Assembly (NCBI GenBank): GCA_902779445.1
Contig: CACZBM010000006.1
Coordinates: forward strand, 1-64,000
Source: an uncultured Lachnospiraceae bacterium
Lineage (GTDB): Bacteria > Bacillota > Clostridia > Lachnospirales > Lachnospiraceae
Direction of reading: 5' to 3'
Length of the DNA stretch: 64,000 bases
In this document: positions 7,513 through 15,880 of the stretch, in pieces
How the letters are laid out: every line of letters starts with the position of its first letter
How positions within the stretch are numbered: position 1 is the stretch's first letter
Position numbers and translations under genes: made by a program
The notes under the pieces: generated by a model
Database searches by the model: none
Told to the model about the DNA's origin: nothing
Seen by the model: only the letters and a program-made list of their open reading frames with translations

Positions 7513-8160
7513 TCAAATATCAAAGAGACCTTTCATGTCCCTGAAAGAAGAAATAACCGCAGCTGCATCTTTTTCATCTATGGAGCCAAAGCCGTATGAT
7601 GCAAAGATAAAAGGTACGCCGGCTTGTTCACAAGCTTCAAGGTCGCCGTCCGTATCCCCCACATAGACCGGGTTCACGAGACCGTTCCTTTTAACCAGCT
7701 CGCGGATATTATCAGCCTTACCGTTGCCGGTATTTCCGAAACACTCATAATCCGTGATACAGTTCATTATTCCGGCTTTATCGCATACCAGCTCGATATA
7801 CCCGGTCTGACAGTTACTGACTATAAAGAAAGGTACCCGTTCAGATAGATCCCTTATTGTCTCCACAACACCCGGGAAGAAAATATCGCACGGATCAGCA
7901 GTAAGCTCTTCGTGCTCATATCTGCAGCAATGCTCCATCATCCGATGTTTGCTTTCTTCTGATTCTCCCACGAAGATATTATCTGCTATCACATTCATGG
8001 GTTTACCGAACTGAGTCTTTAAAAGCTCTGAGGAAATAGGTTCCGTCCTGTGAATACCCGAGGACTTCACTGCCCGGTTCCAGGCTCTTGCAACTATTTC
8101 GGTAGAATCCCATATTGTTCCGTCTATATCGAGAATTATCCCGTCTGTTTTAATCTTCAT
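7513..8160 (-). CDS. HAD-superfamily phosphatase (phosphoglycolate-phosphatase-like)
   Basis: This 215-residue enzyme carries the HAD motifs. Motif I is DIDGT, with nucleophile Asp11 and acid/base Asp13. Motif II is Ser115 in IVSN, motif III is Lys148, and motif IV is GDTDGD with Asp169 and Asp173. The helical cap between motifs I and II is typical of Gph/beta-phosphoglucomutase-like members. A small sugar phosphate is the likely substrate; which one is unknown. The start is ATG 8160. A promoter, TTGACC (8196-8191)/TACTAT (8173-8168), ends seven bases before this ATG, so the mRNA may be leaderless. The following oxidoreductase is probably co-transcribed. Confidence 0.87.
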   Translation of the reverse strand: MKIKTDGIILDIDGTIWDSTEIVARAWNRAVKSSGIHRTEPISSELLKTQFGKPMNVIADNIFVGESEESKHRMMEHCCRYEHEELTADPCDIFFPGVVETIRDLSERVPFFIVSNCQTGYIELVCDKAGIMNCITDYECFGNTGNGKADNIRELVKRNGLVNPVYVGDTDGDLEACEQAGVPFIFASYGFGSIDEKDAAAVISSFRDMKGLFDI

Positions 8161-8167
8161 GTGCCCT

Positions 8168-8196
8168 ATAGTAAACGTAATCGTTCCCACGGTCAA
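8168..8196 (-). promoter_or_regulatory. Promoter of the HAD gene, leaderless geometry
   Basis: TTGACC (8196-8191), 17 bases, TACTAT (8173-8168), then seven bases and the ATG at 8160. The predicted +1 falls on or next to the A of the start codon. An AGGG at 8167-8164 is too close to the ATG to be a normal ribosome site. Confidence 0.65.
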
Positions 8197-8240
8197 GAAT
8201 ATGCTGATCAAAGCGCCAAAAGTAAATGTCTCCACACGAA

Positions 8241-8281
8241 ATAAAGAAGGGACATCATCTAGTGTTTCCTCGATGCCCCTT
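8241..8281 (-). terminator. Terminator of the structured RNA
   Basis: On the minus strand, 8281-8272 pairs with 8256-8247 in a 10-bp stem (AAGGGGCATC/GATGTCCCTT, one G-U) with a 15-base loop, followed by CTTTATTT. A competing perfect 7-bp pairing uses GGGACAT at 8308-8302. Confidence 0.75.
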
Positions 8282-8517
8282 CAGCCTATAGATCCTTCTT
8301 CATGTCCCAATGGAAGGTACCTCCTTAATGCATCCGTTCCGCGCTCATCTATTAAATCGGGCCTGTCGTCCTCACCTGGTGTCGGTAAGACTCTTATATG
8401 TTATTCTTGCCCGCTTCCGCTTTAACGATGCCTTTTCTGCAGATCAACGGTTACTTGATTAAATTTTCTCTGACCGATCCTTTCTACGGTCGTTGTGTTC
8501 ACCTCTCTTGTTTTGAT
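8241..8517 (-). ncRNA. Structured non-coding RNA with own promoter and terminator
   Basis: A consensus promoter (TTGACA/TATACT) at 8552-8524 and a strong terminator at 8281-8241 bound about 277 bases without a gene on either strand. The RNA can fold into nested helices: hairpins 8491-8487/8476-8472 and 8459-8455/8447-8443; a long-range helix 8431-8424 with 8338-8330 enclosing 8413-8409/8362-8358 and, inside that, 8391-8384/8376-8368. Near the 3' end, 8308-8302 can pair with 8255-8249, competing with the terminator stem. I do not recognise the class. It has no T-box, tmRNA, RNase P or SRP signature. The Rfam raiA motif and other large Firmicutes RNAs are candidates to test. Confidence 0.7.
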
Positions 8518-8523
8518 GCTGTA

Positions 8524-8552
8524 AGTATATCTCTGTCTTCATTAATTGTCAA
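8524..8552 (-). promoter_or_regulatory. Consensus promoter of the structured RNA
   Basis: A perfect TTGACA (8552-8547), a 17-base spacer and TATACT (8529-8524). It reads away from the DegV gene and into the 277-base non-coding region, with no open frame following. Confidence 0.85.
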
Positions 8553-8671
8553 CACAATTATTGTAATTATATGTATTTGTTTACGTACAAAATGGTATAT
8601 TGCCGTAATTGTTTATACATTTTTCGACTTTCCGGTTTTCGGTACAACCTCACGTAGTCCGCATTACTACG

Positions 8672-8700
8672 TTGTTTGCGGCATTTTTTTATGCTAAAAT
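8672..8700 (+). promoter_or_regulatory. Promoter of the DegV gene, leaderless geometry
   Basis: TTGTTT (8672-8677), a 17-base spacer and TAAAAT (8695-8700) end seven bases before the ATG at 8708. No Shine-Dalgarno sequence is present in that interval. A small hairpin (CCGCA/TGCGG) overlaps the -35 side. Confidence 0.6.
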
Positions 8701-8707
8701 ACACAAC

Positions 8708-9589
8708 ATGAGAGTGGCGGTATTAACAGATACAAACAGTGGAATTACGATAGATGACGGCAGAAAAGACGGGATCTATGTTCTTCCCATGCCTTTTATA
8801 GTTAATGACAAGGAATATCTCGACTGCATTAATCTTTCCCACGAAGAATTCTATACTTTCCTGTCTCAGGGTGCTGCTGTCACAACATCACAGCCCGCTG
8901 CCGGAGACGTGATATCCATGTGGGACCGTATCTTTGATGAGGGATATGATGAGATCGTATATATCCCCATGTCCAGCGGACTCTCAGGATCTTGTGCCAA
9001 CGCGATCATTTATGCTTCCGATTATGACGGGAAGGTTCAGGTGGTCAATAACCAGCGTATTTCCGTTACCCAGCGTCAGTCTGTTCTGGATGCTGCGAAG
9101 CTTGCAGCAAAAGGCCTCTCTGCTTCCGAGATCAAGGGTATACTTGAGCGGGTAAAGTTTGAATCAAGTATATACATCACCGTAGACACCCTTGATTACC
9201 TTAAAAAGGGCGGCCGGGTTACCCCCGCCGGAGCTGCTCTTGCGAAGATACTGAATCTGAAACCTATTCTTTCCATTCAAGGCGAAAAGCTTGATGCTTT
9301 CTCCAAGTGCAGAGGTATCAAACAGGCGAAGACCATCATGCTGAATGCCATAAAAAAAGATATCGATACACGTTTTGGCGGCTATGATCCTGCTTCTCCA
9401 TCTGTATGGCTGGCTGTTGCCCATTCCAATAATCTGGAAGCAGCTAAAGAATTTGCAGATGAAATAATGGCTGCATTTCCCGGCTGTGATATCTATATCG
9501 ATTCACTGCCATTAAGCATTTCCTGCCATATCGGCCCGGGTTCTCTTGCTATTGCATGTTCAAAGATCGTTCCGGAATGTTCAGACTGA
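8708..9589 (+). CDS. DegV-family fatty-acid-binding protein
   Basis: This 293-residue DegV protein has both family signatures: TTSQP at 59-63 and SSGLSGS at 89-95, with a C-terminal lid that includes the CHIGPGSLAIAC segment. DegV (FakB) proteins bind a fatty acid and present it to the kinase FakA for phosphorylation; no fakA gene is in the window. The start is ATG 8708, where the DegV fold begins; a longer frame to 8609 has neither ribosome site nor homology-like sequence. No Shine-Dalgarno precedes the ATG and the -10 box is seven bases away, so the mRNA may be leaderless. It faces the SGNH gene with a 4-base gap. Confidence 0.9.
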   Translation: MRVAVLTDTNSGITIDDGRKDGIYVLPMPFIVNDKEYLDCINLSHEEFYTFLSQGAAVTTSQPAAGDVISMWDRIFDEGYDEIVYIPMSSGLSGSCANAIIYASDYDGKVQVVNNQRISVTQRQSVLDAAKLAAKGLSASEIKGILERVKFESSIYITVDTLDYLKKGGRVTPAGAALAKILNLKPILSIQGEKLDAFSKCRGIKQAKTIMLNAIKKDIDTRFGGYDPASPSVWLAVAHSNNLEAAKEFADEIMAAFPGCDIYIDSLPLSISCHIGPGSLAIACSKIVPECSD

Positions 9590-9593
9590 TAAT

Positions 9594-10907
9594 TTAATTT
9601 ATATCATCTCCGGTTTCCCATCCCCCGGAAGAAGTGCCGGGTGATGTGCCTGTTGAAGTAGAAGGCGCAGGTTGGGAAGGCTGTGCCGGAGTTGCAGAAG
9701 TCTCTGTAGATGACGAAGATTCGGGTTCTTCATCCTCGTCATCTTCATCATCCTCTTCCAGATCTTCCTGATCCTTTAGATCGTCAGACGGTTCATAGGT
9801 GCTCTTTCCCTCGATATAGGCCTCATCTTTGTCTCCGCTGATAACAGCGTGCTTTTTCAGGAAATCCACCCAGATATTCATATAGCCCTGTTTAATATGT
9901 ATTCCGTCAGCTGCATAGTCTGCAGGAAGGCATCCCTCCTCATCGGCAAAAACAGAATTCAGGTCGAGGTACGCCACATGCTCATTTTCAGCCACTTTTT
10001 TCAAGGCTTCGTTTCTCTCGTTTATTTTAGGATTAGTGAAAACACCGGATTCCTCACTTTTCGATTTTGTTACATTGATGATGCTCTGGACATATATGAC
10101 CGCATCCGGCTGATAATACTTGAGCATATCTATAAGCTGATAGTAGGCATTATCAAAAGTATTCTCATCAGCCCATCCCATCTCGTTAAGTCCGAACTTG
10201 ATATAGATCTTCTTAAACTGGCCCTGCCTGGCAGCCATTGCTTCTTCCAGGGTAAGCTTGCCGAATTCGGAATCTATCCATTTCTTTGTAAATACCTGAT
10301 GGACTCCATAGCTCTTCTGGGCATAATTCACCACATTCAGTCCGGAGTACAGTCCAAATCCCTGTTCCCTCGAATCACCGATTATCACGGTATCTCCGCC
10401 GTTAAAATAGTCGTCAGTCACAGTATAGAATCCGTCATAAGTGTCTCCGGGTGTTGAGGAATCATTGGGATCCAGAACGGTCTTCATCGCTTCTCTTATC
10501 ACATCATCGGCTTCGCCGTTCTTCATCCGTTCGCTCCGCTCTTTTCTGCGGGCCTCAGCTTCAGCATCGAGCTCTTCCTGTTTTTTCCTGGCAGCCCTTT
10601 CCTCAGCAGTGAGGTTTTCCCCGTCATCTACTCCAAAAGCCTTGATAATATCTTCATCGGGAACATACTCTGTAGGAGAATAATCAACCGAATAATCCCT
10701 CTCATTGATGCCTTCGATCCAGTTTCCAAGCCTCGTCTTGATATCCTGGACCGCAGTAGCCACCCCGACTGTTTCGGGATCATTACTAAGGTTCACTGTA
10801 TTGGATGCTTTCACAACTCCCGCAATGAGAAGCATCCCATAGATAAATAGGGATACAGAGATAAGTAATATAGTTGTCACAAATGGATATTTCTTGAAGT
10901 AATTCAT
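9594..10907 (-). CDS. Membrane-anchored SGNH-type hydrolase/acyltransferase
   Basis: This 437-residue protein has one N-terminal membrane segment (about residues 8-32), a charged helical linker (about 95-142), then an SGNH fold: GDSR at 177-180, GLNE at 239-242 and the Asp334/His337 pair in DGIHI. The C-terminus (from about 370) is an acidic run followed by a Ser/Thr/Pro-rich tail, suggesting a cell-wall-spanning end. It follows the MBOAT gene by 16 bases. In AlgI/DltB-like systems the MBOAT protein moves acyl groups across the membrane and an SGNH partner transfers them to a surface polymer. The polymer here is unknown. ATG 10907 has GGAG upstream. Confidence 0.85.
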   Translation of the reverse strand: MNYFKKYPFVTTILLISVSLFIYGMLLIAGVVKASNTVNLSNDPETVGVATAVQDIKTRLGNWIEGINERDYSVDYSPTEYVPDEDIIKAFGVDDGENLTAEERAARKKQEELDAEAEARRKERSERMKNGEADDVIREAMKTVLDPNDSSTPGDTYDGFYTVTDDYFNGGDTVIIGDSREQGFGLYSGLNVVNYAQKSYGVHQVFTKKWIDSEFGKLTLEEAMAARQGQFKKIYIKFGLNEMGWADENTFDNAYYQLIDMLKYYQPDAVIYVQSIINVTKSKSEESGVFTNPKINERNEALKKVAENEHVAYLDLNSVFADEEGCLPADYAADGIHIKQGYMNIWVDFLKKHAVISGDKDEAYIEGKSTYEPSDDLKDQEDLEEDDEDDEDEEPESSSSTETSATPAQPSQPAPSTSTGTSPGTSSGGWETGDDIN

Positions 10908-10923
10908 AATATCTCCGGACAAG

Positions 10924-12303
10924 TCAGAATCTGAAATAAAGGAACGGATTATAAACCGAGTCCACAAGCAAGCCAACTGATATCAGGAAAACAGCTATAA
11001 GGAAAAAAAAGCTTACTGCGCTGTGCCTGTTCTTTTTATACCAGACTGCCGGAAGAGGCGATGCAAAAAATGCCCCTGCAGCAAGGAAATACCAATAAGT
11101 ATTGAAGTATTCAATAAAGTCGGTTCCGGGATTGATGGTAAACATCCTGGAAATAAATATAAGTGCATCTCCAAGGGACGGGGAAGCAAACAGAACCCAC
11201 CCCAGCATTACGATAAGGATGGTATACGCCCAACCGAAGAATCCGATCTTATCCAGAAATTTCTTCAGGAACAGCTTCTCTATCAAAAGTATCACAAAGT
11301 AATAAAGCCCCCAGATCACGAAGTTCCAGGCTGCCCCGTGCCATAATCCTGTGATAAGCCAGACTATCAGCATATTTAGAACAGTCCGCAGTATGCCCTT
11401 CCTGTTTCCTCCAAGGGGTATATATATATACTCACGAAACCATGAGGTAAGTGTCATATGCCATTTTTTCCAGAATTCTGTAATGCTTCCTGCAGCATAC
11501 GGATGATCAAAGTTCTTCGGGAACCTGAAACCGAGCATTTCGCCAAGTCCTATGGCCATAAGAGAGTAACCCGAAAAGTCAAAGTATAGCTGAAGGGTAT
11601 ATGCAGTTATCCCAAGCCATGCAAAAAGTGTAGAGATATTTGCAAAGCCCGCCTCCTGACAGGCGCTCCATATATTCCCGAGGCTGTTGGCAAAAATAAC
11701 TTTCGATCCAAGTCCCAGTACAAAAGTCCTGAGTCCGTTATCGATATTTATCGGATGCATCTTTCTTCTTTTCAGTCCTTTTTCAACTCTGGAGTACTTT
11801 ACGATGGGTCCTGCGATAAGCTGTGGAAACATCACGAGATAGGTGCCGAGGTTGAGTATGGACTTCTCAGCCTCCACATTCTCCCTGTATACATCTATGA
11901 CGTACGACAATATCTGGAATGTATAGAAACTGATACCCAGGGGCAGAGGTATCACCGGTTCCGGAATATCTGCCCCGGATACAGAATTGATTATAGATAT
12001 CAAAAAGCCGAGATACTTGAATATAAAAAGCATCCCCACGTTATAGAATACTGCCAGAAACAGTATTATCCGTCTTTCCGTCCGCCGGAATACCGGATTA
12101 AATCTCTCGATACTCGATGCAAAATAATAATTTACCACAATGGAGCAGAGTATGAGAATGGTATACTTCGGTTCACCCCATGCATAAAAGACCATGCTCC
12201 CTAAAAAAAGCACGATATTCTTAAACCTTGAGGGCACAAGGTAATATATTAAGAAGAACACCGGCATGAACCGGAATAAAAACACAAGTGAACTGAAAAC
12301 CAT
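10924..12303 (-). CDS. MBOAT-family O-acyltransferase (AlgI-like)
   Basis: A 459-residue polytopic membrane protein of the MBOAT family. Landmarks are the PLGISFYTFQ segment at 121-130, the WHMTLTSWFR segment at 281-290 and the conserved catalytic His322 in GLWHGAAW. The hydrophobic pattern suggests about ten to eleven membrane spans. Relatives (AlgI, PatA, DltB) take acyl groups from cytoplasmic donors for O-acetylation of surface glycans. It forms a two-gene unit with the SGNH protein downstream. It begins six bases after the glyA stop, so it may be read from the glyA promoter. Confidence 0.92.
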   Translation of the reverse strand: MVFSSLVFLFRFMPVFFLIYYLVPSRFKNIVLFLGSMVFYAWGEPKYTILILCSIVVNYYFASSIERFNPVFRRTERRIILFLAVFYNVGMLFIFKYLGFLISIINSVSGADIPEPVIPLPLGISFYTFQILSYVIDVYRENVEAEKSILNLGTYLVMFPQLIAGPIVKYSRVEKGLKRRKMHPINIDNGLRTFVLGLGSKVIFANSLGNIWSACQEAGFANISTLFAWLGITAYTLQLYFDFSGYSLMAIGLGEMLGFRFPKNFDHPYAAGSITEFWKKWHMTLTSWFREYIYIPLGGNRKGILRTVLNMLIVWLITGLWHGAAWNFVIWGLYYFVILLIEKLFLKKFLDKIGFFGWAYTILIVMLGWVLFASPSLGDALIFISRMFTINPGTDFIEYFNTYWYFLAAGAFFASPLPAVWYKKNRHSAVSFFFLIAVFLISVGLLVDSVYNPFLYFRF

Positions 12304-12308
12304 ATTAT

Positions 12309-13547
12309 TTAAATAAGCGGGTATTTATCCGTAAGACCCTTTACGATCTCCTTTGCCTTGGGAATACTGCTGCTGCCTTCCAGCACTACAAGGGAAATAG
12401 CTTCTGCCACCTTGTCAAGGTCATCCGCATTGAATCCCCTTGTGGTAACAGCAGGTGTTCCGAGCCTTATGCCGCTTGTGACAAAGGGCTTCTGGGGATC
12501 ATTCGGGATAGTATTCTTATTGGCGGTAATGTTCGCTTCATCCAGAAGATTCTCTACAACCTTACCTGTCAGGTCCTGAGGTACCAGATTGAGAAGCATA
12601 AGGTGATTGTCTGTTCCTCCGGATACAAGTGAAAGACCTCTTTCTGTAAGACCTTTTGCCAGCGCCTGGGCGTTTACTACTATATTCTTTGCGTATTCCT
12701 TAAACTCAGGCTGAAGAGCTTCCTTTAAGCACACAGCTTTTGCTGCAATAACATGCATGAGCGGACCGCCCTGTGATCCCGGGAATACTGCCTTATTGAA
12801 CTTGAATTTGTCGGCTGCTTCCTGACTGCTCAAGATCAATCCACCTCTGGGACCTCTCAGCGTCTTGTGGGTAGTAGTGGTCACCACATCGGCAATGCCT
12901 ATGGGAGAAGGATGCTGTCCTCCTGCCACCAGTCCTGCGATGTGCGCCATATCAACCATGAGATACGCGCCAACTTCATCTGCTATCTCTCTGAATTTCT
13001 TAAAATCTATGGTGCGGGCATATGCCGATGCTCCGGCTACTATGAGCTTCGGCTTACATTCCTTTGCGGTCTCAAGGACCTTTTCATAATCAATAAATCC
13101 GTTATCGTCTACTCCGTAAGGCACACAGTTAAAGTACATGCCCGAGAAATTAACCGGTGAGCCATGGGAAAGATGTCCTCCCTGATCGAGATTCATTCCC
13201 ATAAATGTATCCCCCGGCTGCATTATAGCCATGAACACTGCCATATTGGCCTGAGCTCCGGAATGGGGCTGTACATTTGCATACTCACAGTGGAATAATT
13301 CCTTTGCTCTTTCGCGGGCAAGGTCTTCAACCACATCAACACATCCACATCCCCCATAGTACCTGTGTCCCGGATAACCTTCCGCATACTTATTGGTAAG
13401 CGGACTGCCCATTGCTGCCATAACGGCTTTGCTTGTCCAGTTCTCGGAAGCAATAAGCTCTATGTGGCTGTTCTGCCTCTCCTGCTCTGCCACAATAGCC
13501 TCTGCTATCTCGGGATCTACCAGTCTGATCTCATCCAGTGAATACAT
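12309..13547 (-). CDS. glyA: Serine hydroxymethyltransferase
   Basis: A 412-residue PLP enzyme that interconverts serine and glycine with tetrahydrofolate, supplying one-carbon units. The PLP lysine is Lys228 in [14 protein letters not shown]. Other landmarks are NKYAEGYPG (52-60), SGAQAN (96-101) and [12 protein letters not shown] near 197-208. Length and motifs are normal for bacterial GlyA. AAGGAGG precedes the ATG. Its promoter is TTAACA (13620-13615), 17 bases, TAGAAT (13597-13592), divergent from the PAP2-like gene. The MBOAT gene begins six bases downstream, an unusual follower for glyA. Confidence 0.97.
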   Translation of the reverse strand: MYSLDEIRLVDPEIAEAIVAEQERQNSHIELIASENWTSKAVMAAMGSPLTNKYAEGYPGHRYYGGCGCVDVVEDLARERAKELFHCEYANVQPHSGAQANMAVFMAIMQPGDTFMGMNLDQGGHLSHGSPVNFSGMYFNCVPYGVDDNGFIDYEKVLETAKECKPKLIVAGASAYARTIDFKKFREIADEVGAYLMVDMAHIAGLVAGGQHPSPIGIADVVTTTTHKTLRGPRGGLILSSQEAADKFKFNKAVFPGSQGGPLMHVIAAKAVCLKEALQPEFKEYAKNIVVNAQALAKGLTERGLSLVSGGTDNHLMLLNLVPQDLTGKVVENLLDEANITANKNTIPNDPQKPFVTSGIRLGTPAVTTRGFNADDLDKVAEAISLVVLEGSSSIPKAKEIVKGLTDKYPLI

Positions 13548-13591
13548 TATGCTCCTCCTTATTATTTGTTTCGTTTACTATACCAGGGGAC

Positions 13592-13620
13592 ATTCTAACA
13601 CAGCTTCATTTTTTTGTTAA
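13592..13620 (-). promoter_or_regulatory. glyA promoter
   Basis: TTAACA (13620-13615), 17-base spacer, TAGAAT (13597-13592). It lies back to back with the promoter of the PAP2-like gene. Confidence 0.7.
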
Positions 13621-13623
13621 CGC

Positions 13624-13652
13624 TTGATGCTCTTAAATTACTGTGCTAGAAT
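13624..13652 (+). promoter_or_regulatory. Promoter of the PAP2-like gene
   Basis: TTGATG (13624-13629), 17-base spacer, TAGAAT (13647-13652), 26 bases before the ATG at 13679, with AAGGAG in between. Confidence 0.7.
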
Positions 13653-13678
13653 TAAACTTCACAAAAAGGAGATACCTT

Positions 13679-14407
13679 ATGATTGCTTTTCTAAAGCGTT
13701 ATTCTCACGGGCTTTGGGCCCTGGCGTATACGTTTTTTATATACTTACCCTGGTTTACATTTCTTGAAAACAGTGTAAACAGGAACTACCACCTTATTCA
13801 TATGGCGGTTGATGATCTTGTGCCCTTTAACGAGCTGTTTGTGATCCCTTATTTATTATGGTTTCCTTACGTTCTTGGAGTGGTGCTCTGGTTTGTGTTC
13901 AATAATAAACACGACTATTGGAAGCTGTTTTCATTTCTGGCGATCGGCATGACCATCTTTCTTGCCATTTCGTCCTTCTACCCTAACGGCTGCCAGCTTC
14001 GCCCCACGGTCTTCCCCAGGGATAACGTATTTACCCAGCTGGTACTGAAGCTTTATCACTCCGATACCAATACCAATATCTTTCCCAGTATCCACGTATA
14101 TAATTCGCTGGGGATCCATTTTGCCATACTCAATTCCAAAGATCTGTCCCGTAAAAAGATAATACGTGCAGGTTCTTTCGTACTCTGCACGCTTATCATA
14201 CTTTCCACCATGTTCTTAAAGCAGCACTCCGTTTTCGATGTTGTGACTGCATTCCTCATGGCGACTGTTATGTATTTTCTTATTTACGTTCTGGAACTGC
14301 ACACCATGATATCAGTTAAATCCCACAAACCAGTGGGCAAGCTTATATCCGGCTACGGAAAGCTTCCTTCCGGATCTTCCGGGAAGATTCATGGCTCTGC
14401 CGAGTAA
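13679..14407 (+). CDS. PAP2-like membrane phosphatase/transferase
   Basis: A 242-residue membrane protein with about five to six hydrophobic segments. It has a recognisable but divergent PAP2 signature: RP at 108-109, PSIH at 136-139 in place of PSGH, and His183-x3-Asp187 (HSVFD). That pattern resembles the inositol-phosphorylceramide-synthase/PAP2_3 branch more than simple lipid phosphatases. It may act on a polyprenyl or phospholipid phosphate; the substrate is unknown. AAGGAG precedes ATG 13679. The last 96 bases overlap the 3' end of the convergent glycosyltransferase gene, and the hydrophilic C-terminal tail lies wholly within that overlap. Confidence 0.75.
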   Translation: MIAFLKRYSHGLWALAYTFFIYLPWFTFLENSVNRNYHLIHMAVDDLVPFNELFVIPYLLWFPYVLGVVLWFVFNNKHDYWKLFSFLAIGMTIFLAISSFYPNGCQLRPTVFPRDNVFTQLVLKLYHSDTNTNIFPSIHVYNSLGIHFAILNSKDLSRKKIIRAGSFVLCTLIILSTMFLKQHSVFDVVTAFLMATVMYFLIYVLELHTMISVKSHKPVGKLISGYGKLPSGSSGKIHGSAE

Positions 14408-15328
14408 ACCGTATCTCAGCTTGACGAATAACAGTGCATCTTTCTCAGCCAGATATTTCCAAAGTTCTTCTTTCTTTTCCAGAGCTTCCTCGGATTCTGC
14501 TCTTATCAGCATTATGGAGGACACTGTCATCATTATCTCCAGATAGCTGACCATATAATTTCTGAGCTTTCTGTTGGGAATGTTTCTTCCTGCCAGATAA
14601 TCTATCATTATCTTATTGACCCTTATCTGCTGGTCAACTCTTCCGATCATCACCTTTTCATTTACTGACTGGTCATCTCTTCCTATAAAGTATCTGTAAA
14701 AATTTACATTAAGATAATAGATGGTCTTTACATAGGGCAGAGGTTGAAATACGAAGATATTGTCACAATAGAACGTATGCTTCGGAAGCTCCATTCCACT
14801 GTCTATTAAGAGCTTGGTCCTGTATATGACAGAATGCATAAGGAGATACTGTCCCTTGTGGAACTTCCTCACTTTATCCCAGGTTATCAGCTCATTCGCA
14901 GGAAGCGCGAACCTGTATGTCATGACCTTTTTATGTCTTGCGCCCTTCTTCTCGTAAACAAAGTTGCATACCATCATATCCAGCATGGTGTCACCGTGAA
15001 GAAGCTCCTTCAAAGTGGAGAGAACTTTTCTGTACGCATCTGCGTCTACCCAATCGTCTGAATCCACACATTTGAAGTATAGTCCGGTTGCTTCCCTCAG
15101 ACCGGAATTTATAGCATCTCCGTGACCGCCGTTTTCTTTATGGATGGCACGGACTATCCCCGGATAATTCTTCTGATATTCATCTGCGATGGCAGCGGTA
15201 TCATCCTTTGATCCGTCATCGACTACAAGTATCTCTACATCTTCTCCGCCGATCAGCAGAGAATCTATGCAATGCTTCATATAATCCTGCGAATTATAGC
15301 AGGGTACGATAAACGATATTAATTTCAT
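14312..15328 (-). CDS. Family 2 glycosyltransferase
   Basis: A 338-residue GT-A fold glycosyltransferase. The nucleotide-binding DDGS is at 37-40, and the metal-binding DSDD at 89-92 is followed by W93. The N-terminus reads SFIVPCYNS. A C-terminal helical region (about 220-338) has no clear membrane span. Family 2 enzymes add sugars to surface polysaccharides or lipids; donor and acceptor cannot be read. It stands alone on the minus strand, 54 bases downstream of the DUF1653 gene. The 3' end overlaps the PAP2-like gene by 96 bases. Confidence 0.9.
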   Translation of the reverse strand: MKLISFIVPCYNSQDYMKHCIDSLLIGGEDVEILVVDDGSKDDTAAIADEYQKNYPGIVRAIHKENGGHGDAINSGLREATGLYFKCVDSDDWVDADAYRKVLSTLKELLHGDTMLDMMVCNFVYEKKGARHKKVMTYRFALPANELITWDKVRKFHKGQYLLMHSVIYRTKLLIDSGMELPKHTFYCDNIFVFQPLPYVKTIYYLNVNFYRYFIGRDDQSVNEKVMIGRVDQQIRVNKIMIDYLAGRNIPNRKLRNYMVSYLEIMMTVSSIMLIRAESEEALEKKEELWKYLAEKDALLFVKLRYGLLGRAMNLPGRSGRKLSVAGYKLAHWFVGFN

Positions 15329-15382
15329 CTGTAAAAAAATCCTTTCAAATAATACTATAATAACCTATCTGTCAAATCCGCT

Positions 15383-15880
15383 TCAGGATCTGAGTCTTGC
15401 GCCCTCATATTTCATCATTGTAAGGATATAATTTCGTATTTCCTCATATCTCTCAGGGATACTGCCCTCTCTGATCTCGGTATCAAGAGACATGGCGATC
15501 GCATTCACGGTTTCATCCGTGAGCCTCGGACGTATCTTATATAAGACGTCCAGTTTTTCTTCATAAGTCACGGCATCGAGGTAGGCCATCAGGTCTTCCG
15601 ACGGTTCACCTTCACTTGCAGCCTCTGCCTTTGCCGGGGAAGTACTCTCCGGCTCTTCCTTTTCAAACCTGTACTTCTGCTTTACATCGGGATATTTCTC
15701 ATGGTCCACTTCACTCATGAACATCTTTAGAGGCCGTACAAACTTTTTTGAAGGATCCTCTTTGTTTCCGTAGACCACCATCTCTTCCATGGTTTCAGAA
15801 TCTCTGGCAATACAGATTATCCTGTATGTATTACCCTTAAAATGTCTGTAAATTTCTCCCTCACAAGGTAGATCACGCAT
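15383..15880 (-). CDS. DUF1653 protein with C-terminal extension
   Basis: A 165-residue protein. Residues 5-65 form a DUF1653 domain (YRHFKGNTYRIICIA, then ARD-SETMEEMVVY, RPLKMFMSEVDHEKYP). The usual stand-alone domain is about 65-80 residues. Here an acidic Ser/Pro/Glu linker (about 75-95) and a helical C-terminal domain follow. The function of DUF1653 is unknown. The start overlaps the holA stop by 8 bases, so it is translationally coupled to holA. Confidence 0.85.
   Translation of the reverse strand: MRDLPCEGEIYRHFKGNTYRIICIARDSETMEEMVVYGNKEDPSKKFVRPLKMFMSEVDHEKYPDVKQKYRFEKEEPESTSPAKAEAASEGEPSEDLMAYLDAVTYEEKLDVLYKIRPRLTDETVNAIAMSLDTEIREGSIPERYEEIRNYILTMMKYEGARLRS

Noticed and set aside
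8241-8517. T-box, tmRNA, RNase P or SRP RNA identity for the structured RNA
   Set aside because: The T-box GGTGGNACCGCG, the tRNA-like 3' end of tmRNA, the RNase P GAGGAAAGTCC block and the SRP GGAAG tetraloop context are all missing.
8159-8697. Plus-strand open frames in the structured-RNA region
   Set aside because: They lack ribosome sites and family features, run antisense through a strong promoter, nested helices and a terminator, and are of low-complexity composition.
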